The notes beneath the pieces were generated by a model that was not told the DNA's origin, made no database searches, and was given only the letters and a program-made list of their open reading frames with translations. Positions 8,765 to 17,058 of a stretch of DNA of 64,000 nt are shown in pieces (positions within the stretch are counted from its first letter, which is position 1; each line of letters opens with the position of its first letter). Source of the DNA: an uncultured Sphingomonadaceae bacterium. GTDB taxonomy: Bacteria > Pseudomonadota > Alphaproteobacteria > Sphingomonadales > Sphingomonadaceae. The stretch covers positions 310,001-374,000 of the forward strand of contig CANKZR010000001.1 of NCBI GenBank assembly GCA_947488625.1, given 5' to 3'. The position numbers and the translations under genes are program-made.

Positions 8765-9184
8765 ATGGTAATGAAAAAACTGGCTGTGATCGCCGCTTCC
8801 ACCGTTCTGTTCGCCTCGCCGGCGGCAGCGCAAAGCAATATCGATGGCACCTATGTCGATTCGGGCGGCTATACAGAAATCACCGTCGCTCCCTGCGGCA
8901 GCGCGCGATGCGGAGAAATTACCCGTATCGTGAAGCGCAAGCCGGGAGAGCCGAACCGCGACGTTCATAACGACAACCCGGCCCTGCGGGATCGCCCTAT
9001 CCTGGGCATCACCATATTGCAGAACCTGCGGTGGGATGACGGGGTGTGGCGCGGAGACGTATACAATCCCGAGGATGGCAACACCTACCGGACCGAAGTG
9101 CGCCGGACCGCAGACGGCGCGCTGGAAGTAAAGGGCTGTGTTACACTGTTCTGCCGCACTCGCGTCTGGCCTGCCGTCAACTAG
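8765..9184 (+). CDS. DUF2147 family secreted protein
   Basis: The 139-aa product begins with a signal peptide (basic MVMKK, hydrophobic core, cleavage after SPAAAQ) and is probably periplasmic. The mature part shows DUF2147 hallmarks: a GTY-x-D opening, PCGSARCGEI near the N-terminus, a DGVWRGDVYNPEDGNTY block and a closing GCVTLFCRTRVW. The four cysteines could form two disulfides. DUF2147 proteins have no firmly established biochemical role. An ATG at 8771 is an equally good start. Confidence 0.85.
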   Translation: MVMKKLAVIAASTVLFASPAAAQSNIDGTYVDSGGYTEITVAPCGSARCGEITRIVKRKPGEPNRDVHNDNPALRDRPILGITILQNLRWDDGVWRGDVYNPEDGNTYRTEVRRTADGALEVKGCVTLFCRTRVWPAVN

Positions 9185-9244
9185 GCCCCGTGTTCAGCGG
9201 GGTTGACCGAATCCAGCCGCAGCGTTAATGGCGCGCACCTCTGA

Positions 9245-9318
9245 TGCCCCGTCCTCTAACGGTAAGAGAGCGGACTCTGACTCCGTCAATCAAGGTTCGA
9301 ATCCTTGCGGGGCATCCA
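9245..9318 (+). tRNA. tRNA-Gln (CTG anticodon)
   Basis: A full cloverleaf can be drawn: acceptor TGCCCCG/CGGGGCA, D stem CTCT/AGAG, anticodon stem GCGGA/TCCGT with loop CTCTGAC (anticodon CTG), T stem CAAGG/CCTTG with loop TTCGAAT, discriminator T and encoded CCA. Its last 16 bases are repeated exactly at 19928-19943, so the gene is the attachment site of the adjacent element and remains intact. Confidence 0.96.
9303..9318 (+). repeat. attL: tRNA-Gln 3' end, left copy of 16-bp repeat
   Basis: CCTTGCGGGGCATCCA at the tRNA 3' end matches 19928-19943 exactly. The integrase gene ends 54 bases downstream, the usual arrangement for tRNA-targeting tyrosine recombinases. Confidence 0.9.
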
Positions 9319-9372
9319 CTTACTGGTCATTTTCCTTTACTCCCTAAAGGGTTATGGGTCTGCGTTGTCTAA

Positions 9373-10419
9373 CTATTCGACGGGGTTAGACACTTCTTGC
9401 CCGTATGCCTTGCCCATCGCGCTATCCGCACGGGCCGCATTTCCAGAATTTCCGGTGTAACGGCGATACTCGCGCACGGTTTTGTGCCCGGTGATCGCCA
9501 TGCCTTCCTCGTCGCTGCAATCAGCATCACGCAGCCGCCGTGCCGCTGCCTTCCGCAATCCGTGCGCGCTGCAATGGGGCAAGCCAGCGGCGATACATGC
9601 GCGCTTGACCAGATTGTAAAAGCCCTTCGCCGTGTAAGCCGTGCCGCGATTGTTCTCCATCAGCAGCAGCGCACCCAATGGTCCCGCGTCTAAGGCTTCA
9701 CGCAAGGGTGCCACGATCGGCACATCAACTGCGTTAGAGGTCTTGGATTGCTTTAGGCGTATACGTCCGCCTGTAATCGTGCTGCGCGTCATGTAGCGCA
9801 CATCTGCACTGCGTTGAGCGCCGTAGAGCAATAGCGCGAAGGCTAGGCGGGGTTTGGTCCCAAGCGGGTGGTAAGCTTCAAACTGCGCTAGCTCGTCCTC
9901 GCTCCAGCGATGATAGCCGCCCATGTCCTCCGCCTTCGGTGGGCGGGTGTCTTTGACAGGATCAAAGGTAGGAGGCACCAACTTTTCACGCCGCGCCACC
10001 GTGAATATCTGCGCCAGCAACTTCCGTAGTCGTGCGGCCGCGTGCGGCTTTCCCCGCATGGCATTCATCACCCGCTGGATGCGCTGCGCATCGAAGGCCC
10101 GCATAGCGTCATCGCCAAATGACTTGCGAAACCGCTCCAGCACGCCGCGATAAACCGTTTGCGTAGCGGGTCGCAGGTCTTGGAATGATGTGTCCGCATA
10201 GTAGCGCGCAATGGCGTCCGAAACGCTTCCAGGGCGAATGTGTGGCGTTCCGATCGAAGGCCTTTCCGCTTCCAGGCAGGCAGCGTATTCACGCTCAAAT
10301 GCCTTCGTGCCGAAAGGTGATTTAAAATAGTGTGACGGGTAGCCGCGACGGCGGAACCGATAGCGCACCTTCCCGTGCCGATCGCGGAAGCTGGAGACAT
10401 AAGGAAACCTGCGCGTCAT
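9373..10419 (-). CDS. int: Tyrosine recombinase (phage integrase)
   Basis: The 348-aa protein has an N-terminal arm-binding-like region (residues 1-60), a SAM-like core-binding domain (about 65-150) and a catalytic domain with the full set: R203 in GAQRSADV, K226, H286-x2-R289 in HGLRK, H312 in ITGHK and nucleophile Y321. It should recombine the tRNA-Gln 3' end (attB) with the element's attP. The start at 10419 overlaps the upstream stop as ATGA; an in-frame ATG also exists at 10431. Being the last gene of the capsid-gene strand is unusual, since integrases normally have their own early promoter. Confidence 0.95.
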   Translation of the reverse strand: MTRRFPYVSSFRDRHGKVRYRFRRRGYPSHYFKSPFGTKAFEREYAACLEAERPSIGTPHIRPGSVSDAIARYYADTSFQDLRPATQTVYRGVLERFRKSFGDDAMRAFDAQRIQRVMNAMRGKPHAAARLRKLLAQIFTVARREKLVPPTFDPVKDTRPPKAEDMGGYHRWSEDELAQFEAYHPLGTKPRLAFALLLYGAQRSADVRYMTRSTITGGRIRLKQSKTSNAVDVPIVAPLREALDAGPLGALLLMENNRGTAYTAKGFYNLVKRACIAAGLPHCSAHGLRKAAARRLRDADCSDEEGMAITGHKTVREYRRYTGNSGNAARADSAMGKAYGQEVSNPVE

Positions 10420-10613
10420 GATGCTGCCCAATCGTCCAGACGATCGTCGAGGTCGTTGTTGCCCGGTGCGGCAGAATCCTTCTGCGGCGATAGAGTGAAA
10501 GTGAAATTGCCCAGCGTATCGACGCAGCCCTTGATCACGACACCGTGCGCCGCAACGGCAGTAGCCATCCGGTCCAGGTCGTCTTTCGAGATAAGGGCTT
10601 TGCGTCCTGCCAT
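10416..10613 (-). CDS. Small protein between portal and integrase, unknown
   Basis: The frame gives a 65-aa, mostly polar protein starting MAGRKALISKDDLDRM and ending in an Asp-rich tail. The ATG is four bases after the portal stop codon and the TGA overlaps the integrase start, so it fits tightly into the operon. A DNA-binding or excisionase-like role is conceivable from the position next to int, but no motif proves it. Confidence 0.7.
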   Translation of the reverse strand: MAGRKALISKDDLDRMATAVAAHGVVIKGCVDTLGNFTFTLSPQKDSAAPGNNDLDDRLDDWAAS

Positions 10614-10617
10614 TGGC

Positions 10618-11799
10618 TTATTCTGCCGCCCCTGATTCGATATTACTACGGACGCCTTCCATTCGCGGGTTCCAGCCTTCCACATGGCGCACCTCGTCCG
10701 GGTCCAGCACGCCGGACTCCAGCGCGATCTTGTGGGCATTCCAACGGGTTTCAGGATCGCCGCGCAGGAAGCCCGACAGATCCAGTTCCAGCTCGAAAGG
10801 TGAGCCTGCCGGAAACAACGAACGCGAAAACTCCGCTTCGATCTTACGCGCCCACGGGGCGAGGCAGAACGTCGCGAACCAGCGGCCCGCCGTTTCTGAA
10901 TTGGTGAAGGTGTTGTGCGTGTAATCGCCAATAATGGGCGGAGGCACCTGAAACAGCCGTGCGATTTCCTCAACGCCGAAACGGCGCGTCTCCAGCAATT
11001 CAGCATCCTCCGGTGAGATTTGAGCGGATTTCCATTTAAGTCCGCCTTCCAGGATCAGAGCGCGGCCCGCTTTATCCGCTCCGCTAAACCGGCGGTCGAA
11101 TTGTTCGCGCAGACCAGCGGCAATTTCCGGGGTCATCTTGCTATCAGATTCCAGCACGCCGGAAGGATAGGCACCGTTTGCATAAACGCTTCGGGCGTGG
11201 CGGTTGGCAAGGTCTGCACCTGCAATGGTGTCAGCCGATCGGGAAAGGCGAGACACGCCAATCTTGCCATCATTCGTGCGGTCGCGCAGGTGAAGGGCTT
11301 CGCCTTCCAGCAGCCGCCGGGTGTTACCTTTGCCGTCGCCAATATCGTAGCGCAGCCGTCCGCTCGGCAGTTCCTGCACCGTCACCATCCCCCAGGGGTG
11401 ATAGAACAGGCCGGAAATCTGCCCGTTGCCGTTTCGCTCAATCTCCAGCAGCCCGTTGCCGGTCAGCAGGGTATCAGCCACCAGATGCTCAATCGTATCG
11501 CACCAGGTCATTGCCGGGTTGCAACCGTAGCGAATAAGACGGGAAAGCGGGTGCGAGGAATGCTCCAGCCGCGTATCGCCTTCCCAACGATAAATCCGTG
11601 CGGGGACGTAGGCCAGCGCCGTAGCGATTGCAGACGTGCACGCCAGCACGGTAGAAAGGTTTTCGGCAGCGCGTGCAGAAAGGCCAGCGTAGTGGCCCGT
11701 CATAGGCGCTAATGCCTGCCAGCTAGGGTCCAGGGGCGAAGCATCGTCATGGCGGCGCTCAAAGCCCGCAAGGGATGCGATACGTTCAATCATGCCCAT
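10618..11799 (-). CDS. HK97-family phage portal protein
   Basis: The 393-aa protein is expected to form the dodecameric ring at one capsid vertex through which DNA is packaged. It shows the family pattern: an N-terminal LSARAAENLSTVLACTSAIA helix, a GNGLLEIERN-type strand with YHPWGMVTV, an HLRDRT motif, and the conserved PPPIIGDYTHNTFTNSE block before the C-terminal helices. Length is typical. It overlaps the prohead protease gene by ten bases and precedes the small gene and integrase. Confidence 0.94.
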   Translation of the reverse strand: MGMIERIASLAGFERRHDDASPLDPSWQALAPMTGHYAGLSARAAENLSTVLACTSAIATALAYVPARIYRWEGDTRLEHSSHPLSRLIRYGCNPAMTWCDTIEHLVADTLLTGNGLLEIERNGNGQISGLFYHPWGMVTVQELPSGRLRYDIGDGKGNTRRLLEGEALHLRDRTNDGKIGVSRLSRSADTIAGADLANRHARSVYANGAYPSGVLESDSKMTPEIAAGLREQFDRRFSGADKAGRALILEGGLKWKSAQISPEDAELLETRRFGVEEIARLFQVPPPIIGDYTHNTFTNSETAGRWFATFCLAPWARKIEAEFSRSLFPAGSPFELELDLSGFLRGDPETRWNAHKIALESGVLDPDEVRHVEGWNPRMEGVRSNIESGAAE

Positions 11800-12338
11800 G
11801 CCCGCGCCTCCGCCAGCTTGATTGCCCTAGCACGCCTGTGTGCGCCGTTGTGGCGGTCCATAGAGCGCAAGGCTATCTCGGTGCCTTCATAGGCAGGCCA
11901 TGCACTCACGACGCTGATTTCGCGCAGGTCGATCTTGTTTAGGGTGCGGGTTTCATTGTCCCAGCTTTCGCCACCTTCCGGCACCAAAAAGCCGAAAGAC
12001 ATTCCACCAAGGTCGCCGCGTGCCGCCAAGGCCAGCACGTCACGGCCCGCTGCGGTGTCGGGAACGTCGAGGGTAAAGGCCAAGCCCTTATCGTCCTCGC
12101 GCAATTCAAGCGTGCCGGTGCGGGTGCGGCCCAGCACCTTGCCTGCATCGTGATCGAGTAGGGCCAGCACATCGCCCGAAAGGGCATCCCGGAAAGCGCC
12201 GGGGGTGATGCGCTCCCGGAATGCTCCAAGGTTTGCCGTGCTGGCGAATGTGGCGGCGTAGCCCTCCAACCGGCGGGACGCTTGTGCAATCCGCAAGTCA
12301 GTGGCGAAACGCCGTTCAAGGGTTGCCGCCGCACTCAT
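11790..12338 (-). CDS. HK97-family prohead protease
   Basis: The 182-aa serine protease should cleave scaffolding segments during capsid maturation. Typical features are the opening LEGYAATF, ITPGAFRDAL, the catalytic H63 in LLDHD and S114 in GGMSFGF, and a REISVVSAWPAYEGTEI ending. It shares one base with the capsid gene upstream and ten with the portal gene downstream, in classical HK97 head-gene order. Confidence 0.94.
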   Translation of the reverse strand: MSAAATLERRFATDLRIAQASRRLEGYAATFASTANLGAFRERITPGAFRDALSGDVLALLDHDAGKVLGRTRTGTLELREDDKGLAFTLDVPDTAAGRDVLALAARGDLGGMSFGFLVPEGGESWDNETRTLNKIDLREISVVSAWPAYEGTEIALRSMDRHNGAHRRARAIKLAEARAWA

Positions 12339-13549
12339 TAAGCGACCCCTGTGGCAGAGACGAAGCTGGCAGCACGGCGCACTCCGAAGTCCACCGTCGC
12401 CATTGCGCGCACCAGAATGTTGCCCTTGCTATAGGCAGTCTCGGCGTAGGGGTTCACCAGTATATCGAGCTGGGACCAGATACCGATAAGCAAGTCGGAC
12501 CAGTCGCCATACACCAAGCCGTTTTCATCTTCTTCTGCACCAAGGTTGGCCGGTGCCTGATTGGTGAAGAATGCCCGTTCGCCGTGGAACGTCTCTGCAA
12601 CCGTGATCGGGTGGCCGTCCGCATCGCGCAGCTTCATCGCCGTAGCGCGAACGCCGTTGGTTGAGAGGAAGGCCCGAGTGTCGCCAATGTTCGCCACGTC
12701 CGCCGCCGCGATCATATCCGCTGTGGTGGTGAACAGGTCGGTCGCGAAGGGCACGGTGGGGACGTTGGTATCGTTGATGATGCCCAACGGCTCCGCCCCC
12801 GTTCCGCTGCCAGCGATTGCCGCACGGTCGATTTCCAGCGCCACGTTACGGGAAAGCATATTGCGCACCAATCCCTCCACCTGGGGAGAGGACTGTTGCA
12901 GCAACTGGCGCGAAAGTTCGGTGACGACGCCCACGTGATGCGGGGTGAGGGTCAGGGAATCAAAGGTCGCATTGCCGGTCGGCAGCGCCTCGTCCTCGTT
13001 CACCCAGCCAACATTAGGCGAGCCGGTTTCGCGTGGAATAACCACGTCGCCGGTCAGGCCGGTCAGCGTGGTGGCACCCAGGCGGGAAACGATTGCCGAG
13101 TTCGTCAGTGCAGACGTGAACAGATCAGGCCGGAAAGATTCGGGTGCGATAGTCGCCGCCGTCGCCGTGGTGGAGGCAGCGCGCCTTTCGAACAGTTCTG
13201 TTGCGACGTAGATACCCTTGGCAGGTCCGCCGGCACGTTCGGCAAGCATTGCCTGCTCGCGCTCGATCTTGGCTTTGTCGCGCACCGCCATGCCTGCACC
13301 GTAGCGCAGCGTCTCGATCAGGTTCTGTTCGCGCAGTTCGGCATATTCGCCGCCTCCCGGTGCGTTGAGAGGCTTGCCGGTTTCAGCACGTTCGGCAGCG
13401 TCGATCTTGCGCTGGCGGTCCAGCTTCGCGTCGAGGTTGCGCAGTTCGGTTTCGGCAGTGTCGAATGCCTTTTCGTCATTGGCCACATGGGCGGTATTCA
13501 TGCGGTCCATGATCGCCGCCCGCTGCTCTTGTAGTTCCCCAGTCTTCAT
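12338..13549 (-). CDS. HK97-family major capsid protein
   Basis: The 403-aa protein has a charged, helical N-terminal region (roughly residues 1-75, probable delta/scaffold domain removed by the protease) followed by the HK97 fold. Recognisable parts are VVIPRETGSPNVGWVNEDEA, LTPHHVGVVTELSRQLL, the RNMLSRNVALEIDRA spine-helix region and a closing VDFGVRRAASFV. Presence of capsid, protease, portal and terminase together means the element could build and fill its own head, but no tail is encoded here. Confidence 0.95.
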   Translation of the reverse strand: MKTGELQEQRAAIMDRMNTAHVANDEKAFDTAETELRNLDAKLDRQRKIDAAERAETGKPLNAPGGGEYAELREQNLIETLRYGAGMAVRDKAKIEREQAMLAERAGGPAKGIYVATELFERRAASTTATAATIAPESFRPDLFTSALTNSAIVSRLGATTLTGLTGDVVIPRETGSPNVGWVNEDEALPTGNATFDSLTLTPHHVGVVTELSRQLLQQSSPQVEGLVRNMLSRNVALEIDRAAIAGSGTGAEPLGIINDTNVPTVPFATDLFTTTADMIAAADVANIGDTRAFLSTNGVRATAMKLRDADGHPITVAETFHGERAFFTNQAPANLGAEEDENGLVYGDWSDLLIGIWSQLDILVNPYAETAYSKGNILVRAMATVDFGVRRAASFVSATGVA

Positions 13550-13697
13550 GTCTTATCGTCCTCTATGAGGCCGGGGCACCATGCCCCGGCACGCAGATTT
13601 CCCACTGTCTCGCGACGTTGGATATTCGTCCCCATCCCGTGCACGGGTTCCGCAGTGCCAAACGCGGCAGCGGACAGCGTGGGGAGCGCCGATTTCG

Positions 13698-14258
13698 TCA
13701 TTCTACAATCTCGACCTCAAAGCGTATCACTGGTCCCGCCGCTCGCTTCACGATGAGGCGAGCGAGGTTTTGGCAATCGATGATGGAGAGAATTGGTCGA
13801 TCTCGGGTAATCAAAGACTTGAGGTCTTCGAACTTATCGACGCGACGAAAATCCGTTTCGCCTTCCCCGCAAGCAGCCAAGTATCGGCCCAATGTGTGGC
13901 GAGGATCAGATGTGCCCACCATGCCCCTCAAGATAGAAGCACGTTCTTCAATGGACAATTCGTTCCCATCGAATTCCGTCGCACCATCAATAGTCCCGAT
14001 AACTTTCAATGTGGGCAAAATAGCCATCTGAGAAACGAGGACAGTTTTCGAAACATCGATCCCTGCATCAGAGAAAAGCTTCATCACACAAAGGCGGATA
14101 ACCTCGCTAAGGTCCCATCGAGTCCACTTCCCTTCGCTATTCTCGGGGAGAATGCCGCGCCGCCGCCAGTCTCGTTGGAGCGCAGTTGACACGCCAGAAA
14201 TCTTAGCCGCTTCGGCCGGGGTGAATTCCCGATCAACAGTGCGGCAAGTCCAATTCAT
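13698..14258 (-). CDS. HTH (MerR-like) transcriptional regulator of the element
   Basis: The 186-aa protein opens with FTPAEAAKISGVSTALQRDWRRRGILP, a winged-helix motif like MerR or excisionase families, followed by RWDLSEVIRLCVMKLF. The remainder (residues 75-186) is not recognised. It sits between the capsid gene and two divergent cargo-like genes, and a 7-bp inverted repeat lies in the divergent gap. The simplest reading is a regulator of late genes, cargo or itself. Confidence 0.75.
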   Translation of the reverse strand: MNWTCRTVDREFTPAEAAKISGVSTALQRDWRRRGILPENSEGKWTRWDLSEVIRLCVMKLFSDAGIDVSKTVLVSQMAILPTLKVIGTIDGATEFDGNELSIEERASILRGMVGTSDPRHTLGRYLAACGEGETDFRRVDKFEDLKSLITRDRPILSIIDCQNLARLIVKRAAGPVIRFEVEIVE

Positions 14259-14290
14259 AACGATCTCCGAATAATTAACGTGTTATCTAC

Positions 14291-14309
14291 CACGCTTCGT
14301 TAAAGCGTG
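14291..14309. promoter_or_regulatory. Inverted repeat in divergent gap, candidate operator
   Basis: CACGCTT and AAGCGTG are perfect inverted halves around a five-base centre, located 33 bases upstream of the HTH regulator start and about 160 bases before the divergent cargo gene. Its place between a regulator and divergent genes suggests an operator; this is inference. Confidence 0.45.
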
Positions 14310-14470
14310 TCAACTGCCGCGGTTCTCGCGAACGATTTGCTCGTGGCTTCGAAACGGGCGAGCAGAGGCGGAGACTTTTGCATGGGACAACTCACCGCCG
14401 GATGGTGACAAGATGGATGCCTCCGGCAACGATGCCCCTACAATCTGGCCAGGAAAGGCGAATCAATCCG

Positions 14471-14953
14471 ATGATACCAATTTCCAAATTGAAAGTGGTG
14501 CAGCCTCACGATGTCCCGTCGGGCACCTTGTTAGTGAGAAACGCGCGTTACGATCGCGCACCAATGCTGGTGCTTGGCTCAGGCAACGACGGTCATCTTT
14601 TAAGGTTCGATACATCCGAAAAAGCCGGATTCAATCTTATGAAGATGGCAGTCAACTTGGGGCCGCATCTGGCAGTCGATGAGTTCCAGATCCAGGTGGA
14701 TATGGATTTTCTTATAAGCCCAACACGCTCCGACATTCCATTTGGCGCGATGTGCCTAACTGGTGATCAGCAACTGATTAAGGTAAAAGTGAATCATGCG
14801 ACGGCTTTTGCCACAGTAAATGGCGAGCTGGTGAATGAACCAAGTTTCGATGACTTCGCAGCTTTCGCAAAATGGCAGATAGTCACGCGAGTTCGAGAAG
14901 ATTTCATTTGCCTTTATGAGCAAGACTTGCCCCTCACGACAGAAGAGGCCTGA
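14471..14953 (+). CDS. Cargo-like protein of unknown function
   Basis: The 160-aa acidic product starting MIPISKLKVVQ matches no family I recognise and has no signal peptide or membrane helix. It reads as a mixed alpha/beta cytosolic protein with several predicted strands (GTLLVRNARY, LIKVKVNHATAFATV). AGGAAAGG lies about 12 bases before the chosen ATG; an upstream in-frame ATG at 14378 is less likely because the extra residues look unstructured. Opposite orientation to the head genes and separate promoter space are typical of morons or satellite accessory (for example anti-phage) genes. Confidence 0.65.
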   Translation: MIPISKLKVVQPHDVPSGTLLVRNARYDRAPMLVLGSGNDGHLLRFDTSEKAGFNLMKMAVNLGPHLAVDEFQIQVDMDFLISPTRSDIPFGAMCLTGDQQLIKVKVNHATAFATVNGELVNEPSFDDFAAFAKWQIVTRVREDFICLYEQDLPLTTEEA

Positions 14954-15102
14954 GCCCGGTTTTGCAATGGGCTCCGCGTGTTTGGGACAGGTGCGGATAG
15001 GCGTTGGCGCGCCGGGTCGTCTCGCTTTGTGTTATGCGACCAGAGGGATTCTAGGTCAACGAGCGAACAGTTCGCTTTGGCCTATATCAGGAGCAAAATG
15101 TT

Positions 15103-15468
15103 ATGATTCGGGCAGAATTGACTGTGGTGCCTCCTGGCGGAGGGGAAGCTGATTACACGATGATGGTCGATTTTCCGGCTCTCCCACGTCAAGGCGATTA
15201 CATTTCAATTTCTCGCGAAAACGTGCCAGATGACGATAAAAATGAGCACGTCGGAAACACAGACTTTATCGTCCGCCGCGTATGGTGGATAGGCAAGATG
15301 GATTTCTCCGATCCGTCCCCTGAACCGGTGGGAAAATGTAGCGCTGCGATTGAGTGCGAATATGCGATTGGCCCCTTTTCATCGACGGCCCATAAGAAAA
15401 ACGCTGCTTTCCACCATGAGTATCGCGGCAAACCTAAGCCTACAGTATTCGAACCATCTGGCTATTGA
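15103..15468 (+). CDS. Cargo-like protein of unknown function
   Basis: The 121-aa product begins MIRAELTVVPPGG and contains DYISISRENVPDDD and FIVRRVWWIGKMDF; it appears cytosolic and strand-rich. An AGGAG sequence lies about 11 bases upstream. It follows the other cargo-like gene by 149 bases and converges on the terminase gene with a three-base gap. No family is recognised. Confidence 0.65.
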   Translation: MIRAELTVVPPGGGEADYTMMVDFPALPRQGDYISISRENVPDDDKNEHVGNTDFIVRRVWWIGKMDFSDPSPEPVGKCSAAIECEYAIGPFSSTAHKKNAAFHHEYRGKPKPTVFEPSGY

Positions 15469-15471
15469 ACC

Positions 15472-17058
15472 TTAAACCCACACCAGCCCCGGCTCCGCGA
15501 TCGGCTCCACGGTCGCGGAAAGCCCGCAAGCCATTATGGCTGAAACAACGCCGTCTATACGGTCCAGGCTCTTGTTCTTTGCAGGCTTGCGGTTCGAGGC
15601 TGCATCGGTTTCCACAATGACGTTGCCTGCCTGCCAGCGCAACAGCGGGTTGTTGTTGTGCTGCAATCTCTTGCCTAGCAACGCCGTTTCGAAGGCATCC
15701 ACCGCCGCCGCATAGGATCGAAAACCCGGCACGAAGTCCACCAGCGGCAGGTCAATTCCTTCGTCCGATAGCAGCTTACGTAAGCGGGTTATCTGCCAGC
15801 GATCGAAGGCAATTCCCTGCACGTCATAGCGGGCGCGAATGTCGGCAAGCTGGAGCGCAATCGCCAGGTCGTCACGGGCATTGCCCACGGTCACGTCCGC
15901 CCAGCCGTCCGCCGCCCAGCGATCGTAGGGCACCCGGTCCGTTTCCACCCTCTTCGCGATCGTGTCGGCAGGAAACCAGTGCCATGCCAGCAGCTTGCCG
16001 TGGTCGGGGAAGTAGAGCGCGAAGGCCGTAAGATCGCGGGTGCTGGAGAGGTCCAATCCCCCAAAGCATCGCTCGCCTTCTAGTTCGATCGGGTCAAAAG
16101 GTTCTCCGTTGGCATCCCAATCCGACTGTTCGATAAACCTGCCTTCCGCTGCAACTCTTTGGTTAAGTTGTAACAGACGGAAACTAGGCTGGAATGACGG
16201 CGAGCGCATTGCACGCGCCGCGGCGTCGGCAAATTGTTCTTCGTTCAAAAACGATCCCAAAGCCGGATTTGCCTGCCTCCAGGCGTCCCGGTCGTCCAAG
16301 TCGCACTCGTCCGGTGCAGCGTGCAGTTGCGTGTAAACCGTTGGCACCGGCTCTGCGTCGAGCATCTCTGAAAAGAAATGCAGATCGTCTGCCGCTTGGG
16401 TGGAGATCGTCACGCCCAGGGCGCTCGTCCGCTTGCCCATGCCCGTGGCGAGGTTGTCCCACAGTTCCCGGCTCCGCCATTGTGCCACCTCGTCTGCTAC
16501 CCAGAACGAAGGGGCGAGGCCGTGGGCTTTCCGGGCATCCGAAGTCAGCGCCCGCCAGATCGAGCCGCTATCCTCGTCTATGATTTCCTTGTGCCAGTCG
16601 CGAATATTCACCCGCGCTGCCATCCAAGGTGTCGCTTCGATGTAGGCCCGCGTCTGCCGATAGAGGACGCCAGCTTGCTCCCGATCGAGCGCGGCGGCGT
16701 AGCATTCGCCGTAGGCTTCCGCGCACGGCCCCAGCAGGTGCGCCAGGGACAGGCCGGACAGCAAGGCGCTCTTGCCGTTACCACGCGCCACAGACAACGC
16801 CGCCAGCCGCACAAGCCGCTCGCCATCCTTGTCTCGCGGTTCATAGACGCCGCGCACGAATTGCCGCTGGAAGTCCAGCAGTTCCAATGCCTCGCCTGCC
16901 TTCAAGCCTGATACGATCGGCAGCGTTTCCAGGAACGCCAGCACGCGCTCCGCTTCCGGCATCCCGTCTTTATCCCACGGGTGCGCTACCAGCGCCGCCT
17001 CGTCATAGGCTTTGGCCGCAGCACGCAGCTTGCCTGCACCCGGTCCGCGCTTACCCAT
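15472..17058 (-). CDS. terL: Phage terminase large subunit
   Basis: The 528-aa packaging motor has an N-terminal ATPase (Walker A variant ARGNGKS at residues 91-97; Walker B-like FWVADEVAQW) and a C-terminal RNase H-like nuclease beginning GGLDLSSTRDLTAFAL, with further acidic residues and IDGVVSAIMACGL near the end. The ATG at 17058 has AAGGTGG seven bases upstream; a possible extension to 17148 reads as Arg/His-rich filler and overlaps the divergent zinc-ribbon gene. No small terminase was recognised, so another protein may select the DNA. Confidence 0.94.
   Translation of the reverse strand: MGKRGPGAGKLRAAAKAYDEAALVAHPWDKDGMPEAERVLAFLETLPIVSGLKAGEALELLDFQRQFVRGVYEPRDKDGERLVRLAALSVARGNGKSALLSGLSLAHLLGPCAEAYGECYAAALDREQAGVLYRQTRAYIEATPWMAARVNIRDWHKEIIDEDSGSIWRALTSDARKAHGLAPSFWVADEVAQWRSRELWDNLATGMGKRTSALGVTISTQAADDLHFFSEMLDAEPVPTVYTQLHAAPDECDLDDRDAWRQANPALGSFLNEEQFADAAARAMRSPSFQPSFRLLQLNQRVAAEGRFIEQSDWDANGEPFDPIELEGERCFGGLDLSSTRDLTAFALYFPDHGKLLAWHWFPADTIAKRVETDRVPYDRWAADGWADVTVGNARDDLAIALQLADIRARYDVQGIAFDRWQITRLRKLLSDEGIDLPLVDFVPGFRSYAAAVDAFETALLGKRLQHNNNPLLRWQAGNVIVETDAASNRKPAKNKSLDRIDGVVSAIMACGLSATVEPIAEPGLVWV

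Noticed and set aside
9321-9360. CCCTAAAGGG palindrome near attL as a terminator or integrase arm site
   Set aside because: The stem is short, has no T-run, and no repeated copy was found to support an arm site.
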